NCBI GenBank assembly: GCA_900498245.1
Contig: LS998015.1
Coordinates: 3,307,806-3,332,395 of the forward strand
DNA: 24,590 bases
From: Candidatus Zixiibacteriota bacterium
GTDB taxonomy: Bacteria; Zixibacteria; MSB-5A5; GN15; PGXB01
Direction: 5' to 3'
Below, one piece after another: positions 1-6,456 of this stretch. The notes beneath the pieces were generated by a model. That model saw only the letters and a program-made list of their open reading frames with translations. It ran no database searches and was not told where the DNA came from. A program made the position numbers and the translations under genes. How positions within the stretch are numbered: position 1 is the stretch's first letter; the number at the start of each line of letters is the position of its first letter.

Positions 1-362
1 CCGCCGTTGCTTTCGGCATAACTCTTGAAATAATCGGGAGTCGGACCGGCAATAATTACCCTGGTTCCTTTGGTGATATAAGTTCTGGCGACGGCGTCAA
101 AAAGATCATTCAGGCCGGCGAAAGTCAGAAGGGCATTTCCCGGTACAGCGGTATATCTCTCAAGAGCACCGTGCAGGGCGGCGCTATGGATTCCAGAATC
201 ATGACCGCTTGATTCCAGTTCGGCGGCCCGTTCGAGGGCGCGGATCACCCGCGGCGAGTAGTTAACGGAATTCTCGGCCAAAGCCGCGCCGGCGGGGATT
301 CGTTTTTCAGAATCGAATGGCTCAAATCCGGCCTTATTTTGTTCTTCCCTGATTTCTTTCAT
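1..362 (-). CDS. HisC-like PLP-dependent aminotransferase, N-terminal part
   Basis: An open frame starts at the ATG at 362-360 and runs off the left edge, leaving about 120 residues visible. It has the N-terminal look of a class I/II aminotransferase of the histidinol-phosphate aminotransferase type: a LAENSVNYSPRVIRALE stretch (compare NENPYGPSPKV in HisC), a central TFAGLNDLFDAVARTY helix where HisC has its NGSDE segment, then GTRVIIAGPTPDYFKSYAE, matching the family's hydrophobic strand followed by PT.xxY. The PLP lysine lies outside the window, so activity cannot be judged. GGGAG and AAGG lie just upstream of the ATG. It sits 59 nt behind the PHP gene on the same strand and is probably co-transcribed with it. 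The substrate is unknown; the usual ENPYGPSP motif is degenerate, so true HisC is not certain. Confidence 0.7.
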   Translation of the reverse strand, partial: MKEIREEQNKAGFEPFDSEKRIPAGAALAENSVNYSPRVIRALERAAELESSGHDSGIHSAALHGALERYTAVPGNALLTFAGLNDLFDAVARTYITKGTRVIIAGPTPDYFKSYAESNG

Positions 363-421
363 ACTGCCTTGTCTCCCTTCCCTGGGAATTTTCATTCAAT
401 CATTTATCGGCATCGGAACTA

Positions 422-1228
422 TCAATTCTCCTGATTTTCATCAGAATCTGTCGCACCGAGTTCCTCTCGCTCCGGGTGACGTGCGGAATTGCGCCACGAC
501 CCCGGAAGGATTGATTCGATAATTTCGCGGGTTTTTTTCATCAGCGCCTTTTGCGGCGAGGGAGGAGTGATCGAGAGGGTGCGTGTTCCCTCCAACTGGC
601 TATAGGCCTCGAAACGAAGCAGTCTTGGCGCTCTCAAAAGAGCTTTCTTCAAGTCCTCCGGGTCGTCCGTGCGGTCGCAGTCAAGATCAACGTACGCTTT
701 GCCGATATCGTCGATACTATGAGCATCACTTCCGGCCCCCTGCGGCATCGCGGTCAGAAGCCGCAAATGCCGATCGGTGTCGAGGATTTCTTCCGGTTGC
801 GAATGGAAATTAACCGCTTCGATCAAATCGACCTGCGATATTATCTTTTCGATTTCTTCCCCGCTGTAGAGATTGGCTCTGTCACGGTTGTGCCAAAGAC
901 CGGTATTGGGGCGGTAGGGATGCGGAATCATGACCAATCCCTGTTGTTCATGAATTTCGGCCATCGCGCCCAGAATGTCCCGGGCAACCACTTCTTCTTC
1001 CAGAAAGAGACCGATGATATGGGTGCCCCGATCCGTCGTTAATTCCATTCCGGGGATAATCACGATATCGGGAGCAAGCATTCGGGCCAACCCGGTGGCC
1101 GACATGGTGTCATGATCACAAATGGCGACAGCATCGAGACCGGCTCGGGAGGCGGCCCCCAGAACCGATTCGATACTGCTTTCGGAGTCGAAGGAGTGAC
1201 TGGTATGTATGTGCAGGTCAATTTTCAT
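422..1228 (-). CDS. PHP-domain metal-dependent phosphoesterase
   Basis: A 268-residue PHP-family protein. The four PHP motifs are visible: motif I at the N-terminus (DLHIHTSHSFDS, residues 4-15), motif II as ICDHD near residue 36, a motif III histidine in IPHPYRP around residue 100, and motif IV as GSDAH around residue 166. These residues bind a two- or three-metal centre that hydrolyses phosphoesters. The short form without a polymerase domain resembles the TrpH/YciV group (nucleotide or oligoribonucleotide phosphatases). HisJ-type histidinol phosphatase is possible because a HisC-like aminotransferase follows, but HisJ-specific features were not recognised. The C-terminus (residues 210-268) is polar and not conserved. 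The ATG is fixed by motif I directly behind it. The Shine-Dalgarno is weak (AAAGG, 12 nt away, in a small hairpin). A sigma-54-like promoter lies 27 nt upstream of the start. Confidence 0.82.
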   Translation of the reverse strand: MKIDLHIHTSHSFDSESSIESVLGAASRAGLDAVAICDHDTMSATGLARMLAPDIVIIPGMELTTDRGTHIIGLFLEEEVVARDILGAMAEIHEQQGLVMIPHPYRPNTGLWHNRDRANLYSGEEIEKIISQVDLIEAVNFHSQPEEILDTDRHLRLLTAMPQGAGSDAHSIDDIGKAYVDLDCDRTDDPEDLKKALLRAPRLLRFEAYSQLEGTRTLSITPPSPQKALMKKTREIIESILPGSWRNSARHPEREELGATDSDENQEN

Positions 1229-1266
1229 AAAAAGGGATAACCTTTCATCTTGTGGAGATCATAATT

Positions 1267-1280
1267 GCAAAGCCTGTGCC
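1267..1280 (-). promoter_or_regulatory. Sigma-54 (-24/-12) promoter of the PHP gene
   Basis: Read on the minus strand the site is GGCAC (1280-1276), five bases, TTGC (1270-1267), followed by A. This matches the RpoN consensus TGGCAC-N5-TTGCA except for C in place of the first T. The predicted transcription start is about 1255, giving a leader of about 27 nt to the ATG at 1228. It shares the core TTCCGGCAC-N5-TTGC with the promoter in front of the OPX gene. A 6-bp inverted repeat (GCCGGA-ATTG-TCCGGC, 1278-1293) overlaps the -24 element. Confidence 0.68.
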
Positions 1281-1312
1281 GGAATTGTCCGGCCTTGAAC
1301 GGTTTGTATTTT

Positions 1313-1325
1313 ATTGTGTCACAAT
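1313..1325. promoter_or_regulatory. Palindrome upstream of the sigma-54 promoter (candidate activator site)
   Basis: ATTGTG-T-CACAAT is a perfect 6+6 inverted repeat centred at 1319, about 64 nt upstream of the predicted sigma-54 start point. Sigma-54 promoters need an upstream-bound enhancer-binding protein, so an operator-like palindrome here fits, although such sites often lie somewhat further away. No family-specific consensus was recognised. Confidence 0.4.
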
Positions 1326-1410
1326 ATCTTGACCGAGAATAAAAGGGCCTGAATTTGTCTGCGTTGAAGAATCTTGAAAAAATTTCCTCTCCCTTAAGAA
1401 TGATATTCCG

Positions 1411-1453
1411 GAAATAAAATAACCGCCCGGCGAAGGGAGGATGCCGGGCGGTT
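1411..1453 (-). terminator. Rho-independent terminator after the OPX/SLBB gene
   Basis: A perfect 11-bp stem (AACCGCCCGGC at 1421-1431 with GCCGGGCGGTT at 1443-1453) with an 11-nt loop is followed on the minus strand by a T-rich tract (ATTTTATTTCC). It lies 30 nt behind the stop codon of the exporter gene and separates it from the PHP gene. Confidence 0.85.
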
Positions 1454-1483
1454 TAGGAAGGTGAGAATGGGATTATTCTGGAC

Positions 1484-3817
1484 TCATAATTTGTCTATTA
1501 TAAAGATCGAGGTCATAATTCCCCCGAGTATCGAGACGGTCGCCGACATCGTCTTCAGCCAGTCGCGTTCTTTCTTGATTTCAGTCGGGATGACAATAGC
1601 GTCGCCCACTTCGACCTTTTTTCCGAGGGTTCCGCCTCCCGAAAAGACACGACCGTCGGCCTTGATCAATTTGGTTTCCTTCTTATTGGCCTGAGTGGTA
1701 AAATTGCCGGCCTTTTCGATATAATATTTTACATTTTTGCCGCGTTCGAATTTTATGGTGCCATTGGAGCCGACCGAGCCCATGACCGAAATCCCGCTGG
1801 GGATTTCAGGGATGAAGACCATATCGCCGTTCTGCATGGTGACGTTTCCTCTTTCCCCTTTGGAGTCGATTATTTTCTCCAGATCCAGGACAATGCGGTT
1901 CATGTTATTCAATTTAAAATTGACCACTTCGGCCTTCCGGACTTTGCCGGTGGAATCCTGCTCCAGCGGCTGGGAATTGGCGATTATTTCCGGCAGGTTG
2001 CGCCGCTCCAGATTTTGCTCGATGGTATTCCGGCGGAAAATTGTCCCTTTTATAAACGCTCTTTCGGTGAAGCCACCGGCCCTTTGAATGAGCTCATACA
2101 GAGTTTCATTGCGCGATATGAGAGCGTACTGCCCCGGAAAACGGACCTCCCCGTCGATGGTCACCATCCGGTGCAAAAACCAGTCGGGAATCCGTCTGAC
2201 AAAAACCCGGTCGTCTTCCTGGAGCGCGATTTGTTCGGGACGATTGCGGGGAATATCGATATATTGAATCTGGACATTCCCCAGAGTATCGATTCGGGCC
2301 AGTTCGAAACCGAGTTGATAGGCATTTTTCTTCAAGTCCCCGGCCAGGAAAATCAGATCGGCCAGATTCATATTATCATAGAGCGGATACTGCCCCGGCT
2401 TTTCGACTTCTCCTTCGATATAGACGAATTTCTTTCGTTTCATCTGGTCGATGCTGTAGACATAGAGAGAGTCGTTGTCCTGAAGCATGAAATTCGCTTT
2501 CCCGGCCAGAACATCATTCAGATTGACAGGAATCAATTCCGAGCGCCGATCGGGATAGCGCCGGAAGAGATTGGCCCGTTCATAGAAGACGTTTTCCGGA
2601 AGTAACTCACCGCGGTTAAGTAACTCCGCAAGCGATGTGGAATCGCTCCGCTCAAATTCTCCCGGATGCTTGACCATACCGTCTATATAGGCAATATTTT
2701 TTTTCATGTCATAGAGAGAAAAGACCTGCAGGCGGTCGCCGTCGTTAAGAGCAATATTATCGATCTTCTGCCCGTTTCCGGGATTCAGATTCAGATCGAT
2801 GACCTGCCTTTCGTCGCTTGTCGATATCCGGTCCAGCATGACGCGATCGAGATAGGCCTGGGCCGTTGTCCCCCCCGCCAGCGTCGTCAGATCGGCCACC
2901 GTTTCACCACCCTTCAACTCATAAATGGCCGGGCGTTTGATTTCCCCGGAAATGGTTACCCGGGGCCCGCAAACCGGCACGAATATGGCATCACCCGAGG
3001 CAAGACGAATATCAGAGTTATTTTCTCCCTTGAGAAGAAATTGATAGAGATCGAAGGAGGTTTCAATTTTATTATTTCGAATCAGTTGGATATTGCGCAT
3101 CGATCCGCGCAGATTGGGCCCTCCTGCCAGATAGAGGGCGTTAAATAGGGTCGTTAAGGAACTGACCGTATACGCCCCCGGGCGCCTGACTTCGCCAGTG
3201 AGATATATCCGGATCGAGCGGATTTTCCCGAGGGTTACCGACAATTTAAAATCGGAATAAATACCCGAAAATTTTTTATTTAGGAGCGATTCGAATTCAT
3301 TCAGGCTCTTACCATGGACAATTATCTCGCCCAGTTTGGGTATGAATATTTTCCCCTGCCGATCGACCACCAGGTCAAATTCCTTCTCCACGGAACCCCA
3401 GAGATAAATGATGATATTATCACCCGGGCCCAGCAGATAATCGGCAGCGTCGGCGACTTCCGGCGCCGATGCTACATCCATGGGTCGTTCAAAAAGGTCG
3501 TAACCGAATGGTCTCAGACTTTCGGTGGAATCGAATTTTTGAATTCCCGCCTGCGGATCCCCGGAAATATCTCCGCCTCGAGATCCGGCCATGCCGGTAT
3601 CGTCCGGAGAAAGGGGTGGTTTAATCTGCGATGAATCTCCATAAATTGCGGGACTGGTATAATGGCTGTTATCGGTCGCAGTCGAGGGAATCGATTTTTT
3701 ACCGGCAAGGTATTGCCGGATCAGGGCATCCTTATCGAGCGGTTCGCAGAAAGCCGGCTTGAACCAGCTGACCGCCACCAGAAGAATCACAAATATTAAA
3801 AATAGTAATTTCCTCAC
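1484..3817 (-). CDS. Polysaccharide export outer-membrane protein (OPX) with about six SLBB domains
   Basis: Wza-like export protein that would form or line the outer-membrane exit channel for a surface polysaccharide. With GTG 3817 as start it has 777 residues, about twice the length of classical Wza. Order: signal peptide (about 1-25, KLLFLIFVILLVAV core); polar linker; Poly_export domain (about 125-200, YLLGPGDNIIIYLWG); then SLBB units marked by GEVRRPGAY (about 208), GEIKRPAIY (about 291), GMVKHPGEF (about 380), GEVEKPGQY (about 469), GEVRFPGQY (about 556) and a degenerate one near 680; last a hydrophobic C-terminal segment (SILGGIMTSIFII) that may span a membrane. GTG 3817 is chosen because AGGAAGG lies 5 nt before it; TTG 3838 or 3835 behind AGGAG is possible. 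It is monocistronic, with a sigma-54 promoter and a strong terminator. The Wzx/Wzy genes are 11 kb away in the same window. Confidence 0.9.
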   Translation of the reverse strand: MRKLLFLIFVILLVAVSWFKPAFCEPLDKDALIRQYLAGKKSIPSTATDNSHYTSPAIYGDSSQIKPPLSPDDTGMAGSRGGDISGDPQAGIQKFDSTESLRPFGYDLFERPMDVASAPEVADAADYLLGPGDNIIIYLWGSVEKEFDLVVDRQGKIFIPKLGEIIVHGKSLNEFESLLNKKFSGIYSDFKLSVTLGKIRSIRIYLTGEVRRPGAYTVSSLTTLFNALYLAGGPNLRGSMRNIQLIRNNKIETSFDLYQFLLKGENNSDIRLASGDAIFVPVCGPRVTISGEIKRPAIYELKGGETVADLTTLAGGTTAQAYLDRVMLDRISTSDERQVIDLNLNPGNGQKIDNIALNDGDRLQVFSLYDMKKNIAYIDGMVKHPGEFERSDSTSLAELLNRGELLPENVFYERANLFRRYPDRRSELIPVNLNDVLAGKANFMLQDNDSLYVYSIDQMKRKKFVYIEGEVEKPGQYPLYDNMNLADLIFLAGDLKKNAYQLGFELARIDTLGNVQIQYIDIPRNRPEQIALQEDDRVFVRRIPDWFLHRMVTIDGEVRFPGQYALISRNETLYELIQRAGGFTERAFIKGTIFRRNTIEQNLERRNLPEIIANSQPLEQDSTGKVRKAEVVNFKLNNMNRIVLDLEKIIDSKGERGNVTMQNGDMVFIPEIPSGISVMGSVGSNGTIKFERGKNVKYYIEKAGNFTTQANKKETKLIKADGRVFSGGGTLGKKVEVGDAIVIPTEIKKERDWLKTMSATVSILGGIMTSIFIIDKL

Positions 3818-3864
3818 TTGCACCTTCCTATGCAACAAAGCTCCTATTTTCTATTAATGCTATC

Positions 3865-3878
3865 GCAAGGGCGGTGCC
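3865..3878 (-). promoter_or_regulatory. Sigma-54 (-24/-12) promoter of the OPX gene
   Basis: On the minus strand: GGCAC (3878-3874), five bases (CGCCC), TTGC (3868-3865). Spacing and both conserved dinucleotides (GG and GC) match the RpoN consensus; only the outermost T and the final A/T differ. The predicted start point is about 3853, 36 nt before the GTG start, and the leader keeps the AGGAG and AGGAAGG ribosome sites. A GGAAA-CTTA-TTTCC inverted repeat (3879-3892) abuts the -24 element. Confidence 0.68.
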
Positions 3879-3900
3879 GGAAACTTATTTCCAGAGAAAT

Positions 3901-3917
3901 ATGTTGAACAACAACAT
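3901..3917. promoter_or_regulatory. Inverted repeat upstream of the OPX sigma-54 promoter
   Basis: ATGTTG (3901-3906) and CAACAT (3912-3917) form a 6-bp inverted repeat with a 5-nt spacer, centred about 56 nt upstream of the predicted start point. It is placed much like the palindrome in front of the PHP gene and is a candidate binding site for a sigma-54 activator. The two sequences share little beyond TTG and CAA half-sites. Confidence 0.35.
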
Positions 3918-4084
3918 GATAGAGGCATCTTCGGCCGGGCAAAGACCCTCTGAAATGAAAAAATGTTCTGACTCAGGTAGAAAATTTTTCTTTTGACTTT
4001 ATAGCCGGCACGGGATCAAAATAAACCCGATAAACTGCCGTATAAATAGAGACAAAAGGTGCTTTTAAAATCTAAATTTTTGCT

Positions 4085-4090
4085 TATAAT
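4085..4090 (+). promoter_or_regulatory. -10 box of greA, 8 nt before the start codon
   Basis: A perfect TATAAT at 4085-4090 lies 8 nt before ATG 4099. Start points usually fall 6-8 nt after the -10 box, so the message would begin at or within about 3 nt of the ATG. The -35 region is poor (TTTTAA with a 16-nt spacer). There is no Shine-Dalgarno upstream of the ATG, which fits a leaderless message. Confidence 0.6.
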
Positions 4091-4098
4091 TGTCTATT

Positions 4099-4578
4099 AT
4101 GGATAGCGATCCCATTTATTTGTCTAAACAGGGCTTATTGAAGCTTGAAAGGGAACTGAAAAAGCTCAAGACCGTGGATCGCCCGGCCATTATTTCTGAA
4201 ATTAAGCGGGCGATGCAGATGGGTGATCTTTCGGAAAATGCCGAATATCACGCCGCCAAAGAGACCCAGGTTCACCTGGAGCGGAAAATCGCGGAACTCG
4301 AGGACAAACTCAGCCGGGCCCGGTCGATAGAGACCTCCAATATTCCGTCGGACAAGGCCTACCTCTTTGCCAAGGTCCGGGTAAAAGATCTGAAAAATGG
4401 GGAGGAAATCGAGTATCAATTGGCCCCTCCCGACGAAGCCGACGTTGATAATGATATTATTTCGGTTAAATCGCCGATTGGGGCGGCCCTGCTGGGCAAA
4501 GAGCTCGGAGATCAGGTGGAAATCAAGGTCCCGGCCGGCATAGTCCGCTATGAAATCATGAAAATTTCGCGCGAATAA
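4099..4578 (+). CDS. greA: Transcription elongation factor GreA
   Basis: GreA rescues backtracked RNA polymerase by stimulating transcript cleavage. At 159 residues it has the usual family length. The N-terminal coiled coil (about 8-75) carries the tip motif GDLSENAEYHAA with the catalytic acids D43 and E46. The C-terminal FKBP-like domain (about 80-159) ends in the family-typical KSPIGAALLGKELGDQVEIKVPAG. The frame can be extended to a TTG at 4090, but that TTG overlaps the TATAAT box, so ATG 4099 is preferred; it aligns with other GreA starts. It is divergent from the OPX gene and convergent with the small zinc-binding protein, from which it is separated by a strong hairpin. Confidence 0.97.
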   Translation: MDSDPIYLSKQGLLKLERELKKLKTVDRPAIISEIKRAMQMGDLSENAEYHAAKETQVHLERKIAELEDKLSRARSIETSNIPSDKAYLFAKVRVKDLKNGEEIEYQLAPPDEADVDNDIISVKSPIGAALLGKELGDQVEIKVPAGIVRYEIMKISRE

Positions 4579-4581
4579 AAA

Positions 4582-4613
4582 AAGTTTCCGGGCAGATTAC
4601 CACCCGGAAACTT
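4582..4613. terminator. Bidirectional terminator between greA and the zinc-binding protein gene
   Basis: A perfect 11-bp stem (AAGTTTCCGGG at 4582-4592, CCCGGAAACTT at 4603-4613) with a 10-nt loop lies between two convergent genes. On the minus strand it is followed by TTTTT, a good U-tract; on the plus strand the tail (CAATCTT) is poorer but the hairpin sits only 3 nt after the greA stop. Confidence 0.85.
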
Positions 4614-4640
4614 CAATCTTCCAACAATATTAAAATCTAA

Positions 4641-4817
4641 TCAATATTCGTCTTCGTCTTCGTAGTCATCCATTTCGATATTTTCATCCTCGTAATATTC
4701 TTCGTCGTCAGAAACGACTTCGGCCGCCATATCGGCGCACTCAATCGAACAGTAGACCTGTCCTCCCTGCTTGATCGGCTTGCCTGTAAACTTCTCACCG
4801 CAAAATGCGCAAATCAT
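4641..4817 (-). CDS. Small zinc-binding protein with a strongly acidic tail
   Basis: A 58-residue protein in two halves. Residues 1-30 hold a Cys4 site, C3-x2-C6 and C23-x3-C27 (CAFCGEKF and YCSIEC), resembling TRASH or MYND-like treble-clef zinc sites. From residue 37 the last 22 residues include 15 Asp/Glu and 4 Tyr and are surely disordered. Such acidic tails can bind basic proteins, metals or nucleic-acid-binding surfaces, but no function can be assigned. The frame extends 7 codons further up, but GGAGGTG lies 5 nt before the ATG at 4817 and fixes the start. It is convergent with greA and is followed by the shared terminator. Confidence 0.8.
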   Translation of the reverse strand: MICAFCGEKFTGKPIKQGGQVYCSIECADMAAEVVSDDEEYYEDENIEMDDYEDEDEY

Positions 4818-5134
4818 AAATTCACCTCCAATAAACAAGCCTATGGCTCAAAAAATTGCTCCAGATAAAAATAAAATGTTATTCAATTCGCAAGAGAAAA
4901 TTATGGTCATCCCGATATTTTCTGTGAGCCGTTTTCAAGCCTTCTTTCGACATTCTATTACAAAAATCTGAGGCGAAAAGTTCATATTTCGGGGGATTTT
5001 CAAAAAAAATAAAAAAACTCCTCCGGAAAAGCGCAATTTGCTACAATATAACAACTTACGGTCCGGCCATACCCTTCCCGCACGCAAATCGACATCAGAA
5101 TTTAAGGATTTTGTTATCGCCGGCAATCGATACC
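4818..5134. other. AT-rich intergenic stretch without a gene
   Basis: This 317-nt stretch holds the ribosome site of the zinc-binding protein (GGAGGTG on the minus strand, about 4822-4829) and the tail of the DinB transcript. Two A-runs at 5002-5017 form a U-tract for a weak hairpin on the minus strand. Open frames that cross it in either direction overlap the neighbouring genes, lack ribosome sites and look like chance. No RNA gene or clear promoter was recognised. Confidence 0.5.
5002..5031 (-). terminator. Possible terminator of the bshB1-dinB transcript
   Basis: On the minus strand CTTTT-CCGG-AGGAG (5031-5018) can fold into a short stem with two G-U pairs, followed by seven T, A and eight T. 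The U-tract is excellent but the stem is weak. It lies about 105 nt beyond the DinB stop codon. Confidence 0.4.
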
Positions 5135-5638
5135 TTATATTTCCGGAGCTTCCATTCCGTGCTGAGACCACTCTTCCCGCGACGGGCCGAAAACGCCGGG
5201 GACCCGGAGTCCCGCTTGCCGCATCAGGACTGTCATCTGCGCCCGGTGGTGAATCTCGTGATCCATAATAATTCGTAACGAAAGACCGCGGGGCCAGTTT
5301 GAGCCATACATATCGTCTTCCATTTTGAGCGTGTTGTCGTCCCAGTTCTTTTCCACCTGCTCCAGGAGAGATTTCGAGGCCGTTCGGTAAGCCTGCTGGA
5401 TTTCGGCCGCTTTACCCGGCAGAGGAGCATTCCCATCGGGACCATCAACTTTAAGCCCGGTCCGGCCGGCCATTTCGGGAATGGTCTGAACGATATGCCA
5501 GGCAACTCTCCCCAGGGTTCTGTCATCGGGCGAGACTTTCTGTGACAGAGACTTATCGTTGAGGGCATCCATGATTTTCTGGGTGGCATCGGCATGCTGA
5601 CGCCAGAACTGGCTGAATTCCTTAATCGAGCGGAACAT
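5135..5638 (-). CDS. DinB-fold protein, possible bacillithiol-dependent transferase
   Basis: A 167-residue DinB/YfiT-like four-helix protein. The metal-binding histidines of the fold are visible: H48 in GRVAWHIV and H127 and H131 in MDHEIHHRAQM. DinB-like enzymes use a divalent metal, and several act on low-molecular-weight thiols (BstA is a bacillithiol S-transferase; the mycothiol-dependent maleylpyruvate isomerase has the same fold). The gene directly upstream is the bacillithiol deacetylase bshB1, so a bacillithiol-linked detoxification role is a reasonable inference. The frame could start 15 codons earlier, but AAAGGA lies 6 nt before the ATG at 5638. The ending GPSREEWSQHGM is typical of one DinB subgroup. 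Confidence 0.82.
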   Translation of the reverse strand: MFRSIKEFSQFWRQHADATQKIMDALNDKSLSQKVSPDDRTLGRVAWHIVQTIPEMAGRTGLKVDGPDGNAPLPGKAAEIQQAYRTASKSLLEQVEKNWDDNTLKMEDDMYGSNWPRGLSLRIIMDHEIHHRAQMTVLMRQAGLRVPGVFGPSREEWSQHGMEAPEI

Positions 5639-5738
5639 AATTATTCCTTTCCTATAATGTTTCAAACCATTTTGCTGATGCAATCGATATTAAGATAGTT
5701 CAAAGACTCGGACGGAAAATCACTTTATAAGTTTCAAT

Positions 5739-6449
5739 TCATTTGACAAGATCGAACAAATCGGTAATGCGCATCGGTTCAATATGATAAAATCCCTGGC
5801 CATACCGGCATCCCGCCTGACTGCCGAACGACCGAGCCAGCGATTCCAGGGACCAGATATAATCCCGCGACTTTTCCGGATTAAGAAATTGCGAACGATG
5901 GCATTTAAGGGCTTCGATCCAGCGCTCGAAATGCGCCGTAATGTCCACCACAAATGACGGGCTCAAGCCCGGGGGCAGGAAATAGTGAAACACCCGTTTG
6001 ACAATATGCGGCTCGCCTTCGATCGGCATCTTCTTTAAGGTGGCATAATTGACGGCGTTGATGACAATTTCGCCGCAGGCCACATGATCCGGATGCGATT
6101 GTCTTTTGCCGTGTCCCACATGAGGATAAGGAGCCAGAACAATTTCGGGACGGTGTTTTCTAATCAGGGTCGCCAATTCGATTCTCCGCTCGTACGTATC
6201 GAACAACTTCGTATCGCCCCAGTCATAAGTATGAATCAAATCGGATCCGAGAACTCTGGCGGCATTCTTGGCTTCCTCGGCCCGAATTTCGGCCGTTCCG
6301 CCGGTTCCCATTTCGCCCGCCGTCAGGTAGACAATTCCGGTTCTGTATCCTTTTTTATTGAGATCGATCAGAACCCCCCCGGTCCCGACCTCGACATCAT
6401 CGGGATGCGCCCCGATCGATACTAAATCATATTTCTGGTTGTTTGACAT
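5739..6449 (-). CDS. bshB1: N-acetylglucosaminylmalate deacetylase (bacillithiol synthesis), PIG-L family
   Basis: Removes the acetyl group from GlcNAc-malate, the second step of bacillithiol synthesis. At 236 residues it has the family length. The zinc site of the PIG-L/LmbE fold is present: AHPDD (H15, D17, D18) at the N-terminus and HPDH (H119-H122). The stretch YLTAGEMGTGGTAEIRAEEA is characteristic of BshB1 rather than of the mycothiol (MshB) or general LmbE branches. No other bacillithiol gene (bshA, bshC) lies in the window. The ATG at 6449 has no good ribosome site; a terminator hairpin ends only 7 nt before it. The DinB gene follows after a 100-nt gap on the same strand. Confidence 0.9.
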   Translation of the reverse strand: MSNNQKYDLVSIGAHPDDVEVGTGGVLIDLNKKGYRTGIVYLTAGEMGTGGTAEIRAEEAKNAARVLGSDLIHTYDWGDTKLFDTYERRIELATLIRKHRPEIVLAPYPHVGHGKRQSHPDHVACGEIVINAVNYATLKKMPIEGEPHIVKRVFHYFLPPGLSPSFVVDITAHFERWIEALKCHRSQFLNPEKSRDYIWSLESLARSFGSQAGCRYGQGFYHIEPMRITDLFDLVK

Positions 6450-6456
6450 ACCAATT

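Noticed and set aside
422-1228. PHP protein as a CpsB/YwqE-type tyrosine phosphatase of the polysaccharide system
   Set aside because: Motif I (DLHIHTSHSFDS) and the short form match TrpH-like PHP proteins better, and no tyrosine kinase partner is in the window.
4005-4020. CCGGCACG on the plus strand upstream of greA as a sigma-54 -24 box
   Set aside because: The matching -12 position reads CAAA, without TTGC.
4090-4098. TTG at 4090 as the greA start
   Set aside because: The TTG begins on the last base of the TATAAT box, so it would not be transcribed; ATG 4099 fits the family start.
4771-5171. Small open frames in the gap between the zinc-binding protein and DinB
   Set aside because: They overlap real genes, lack ribosome sites and have low-complexity translations.
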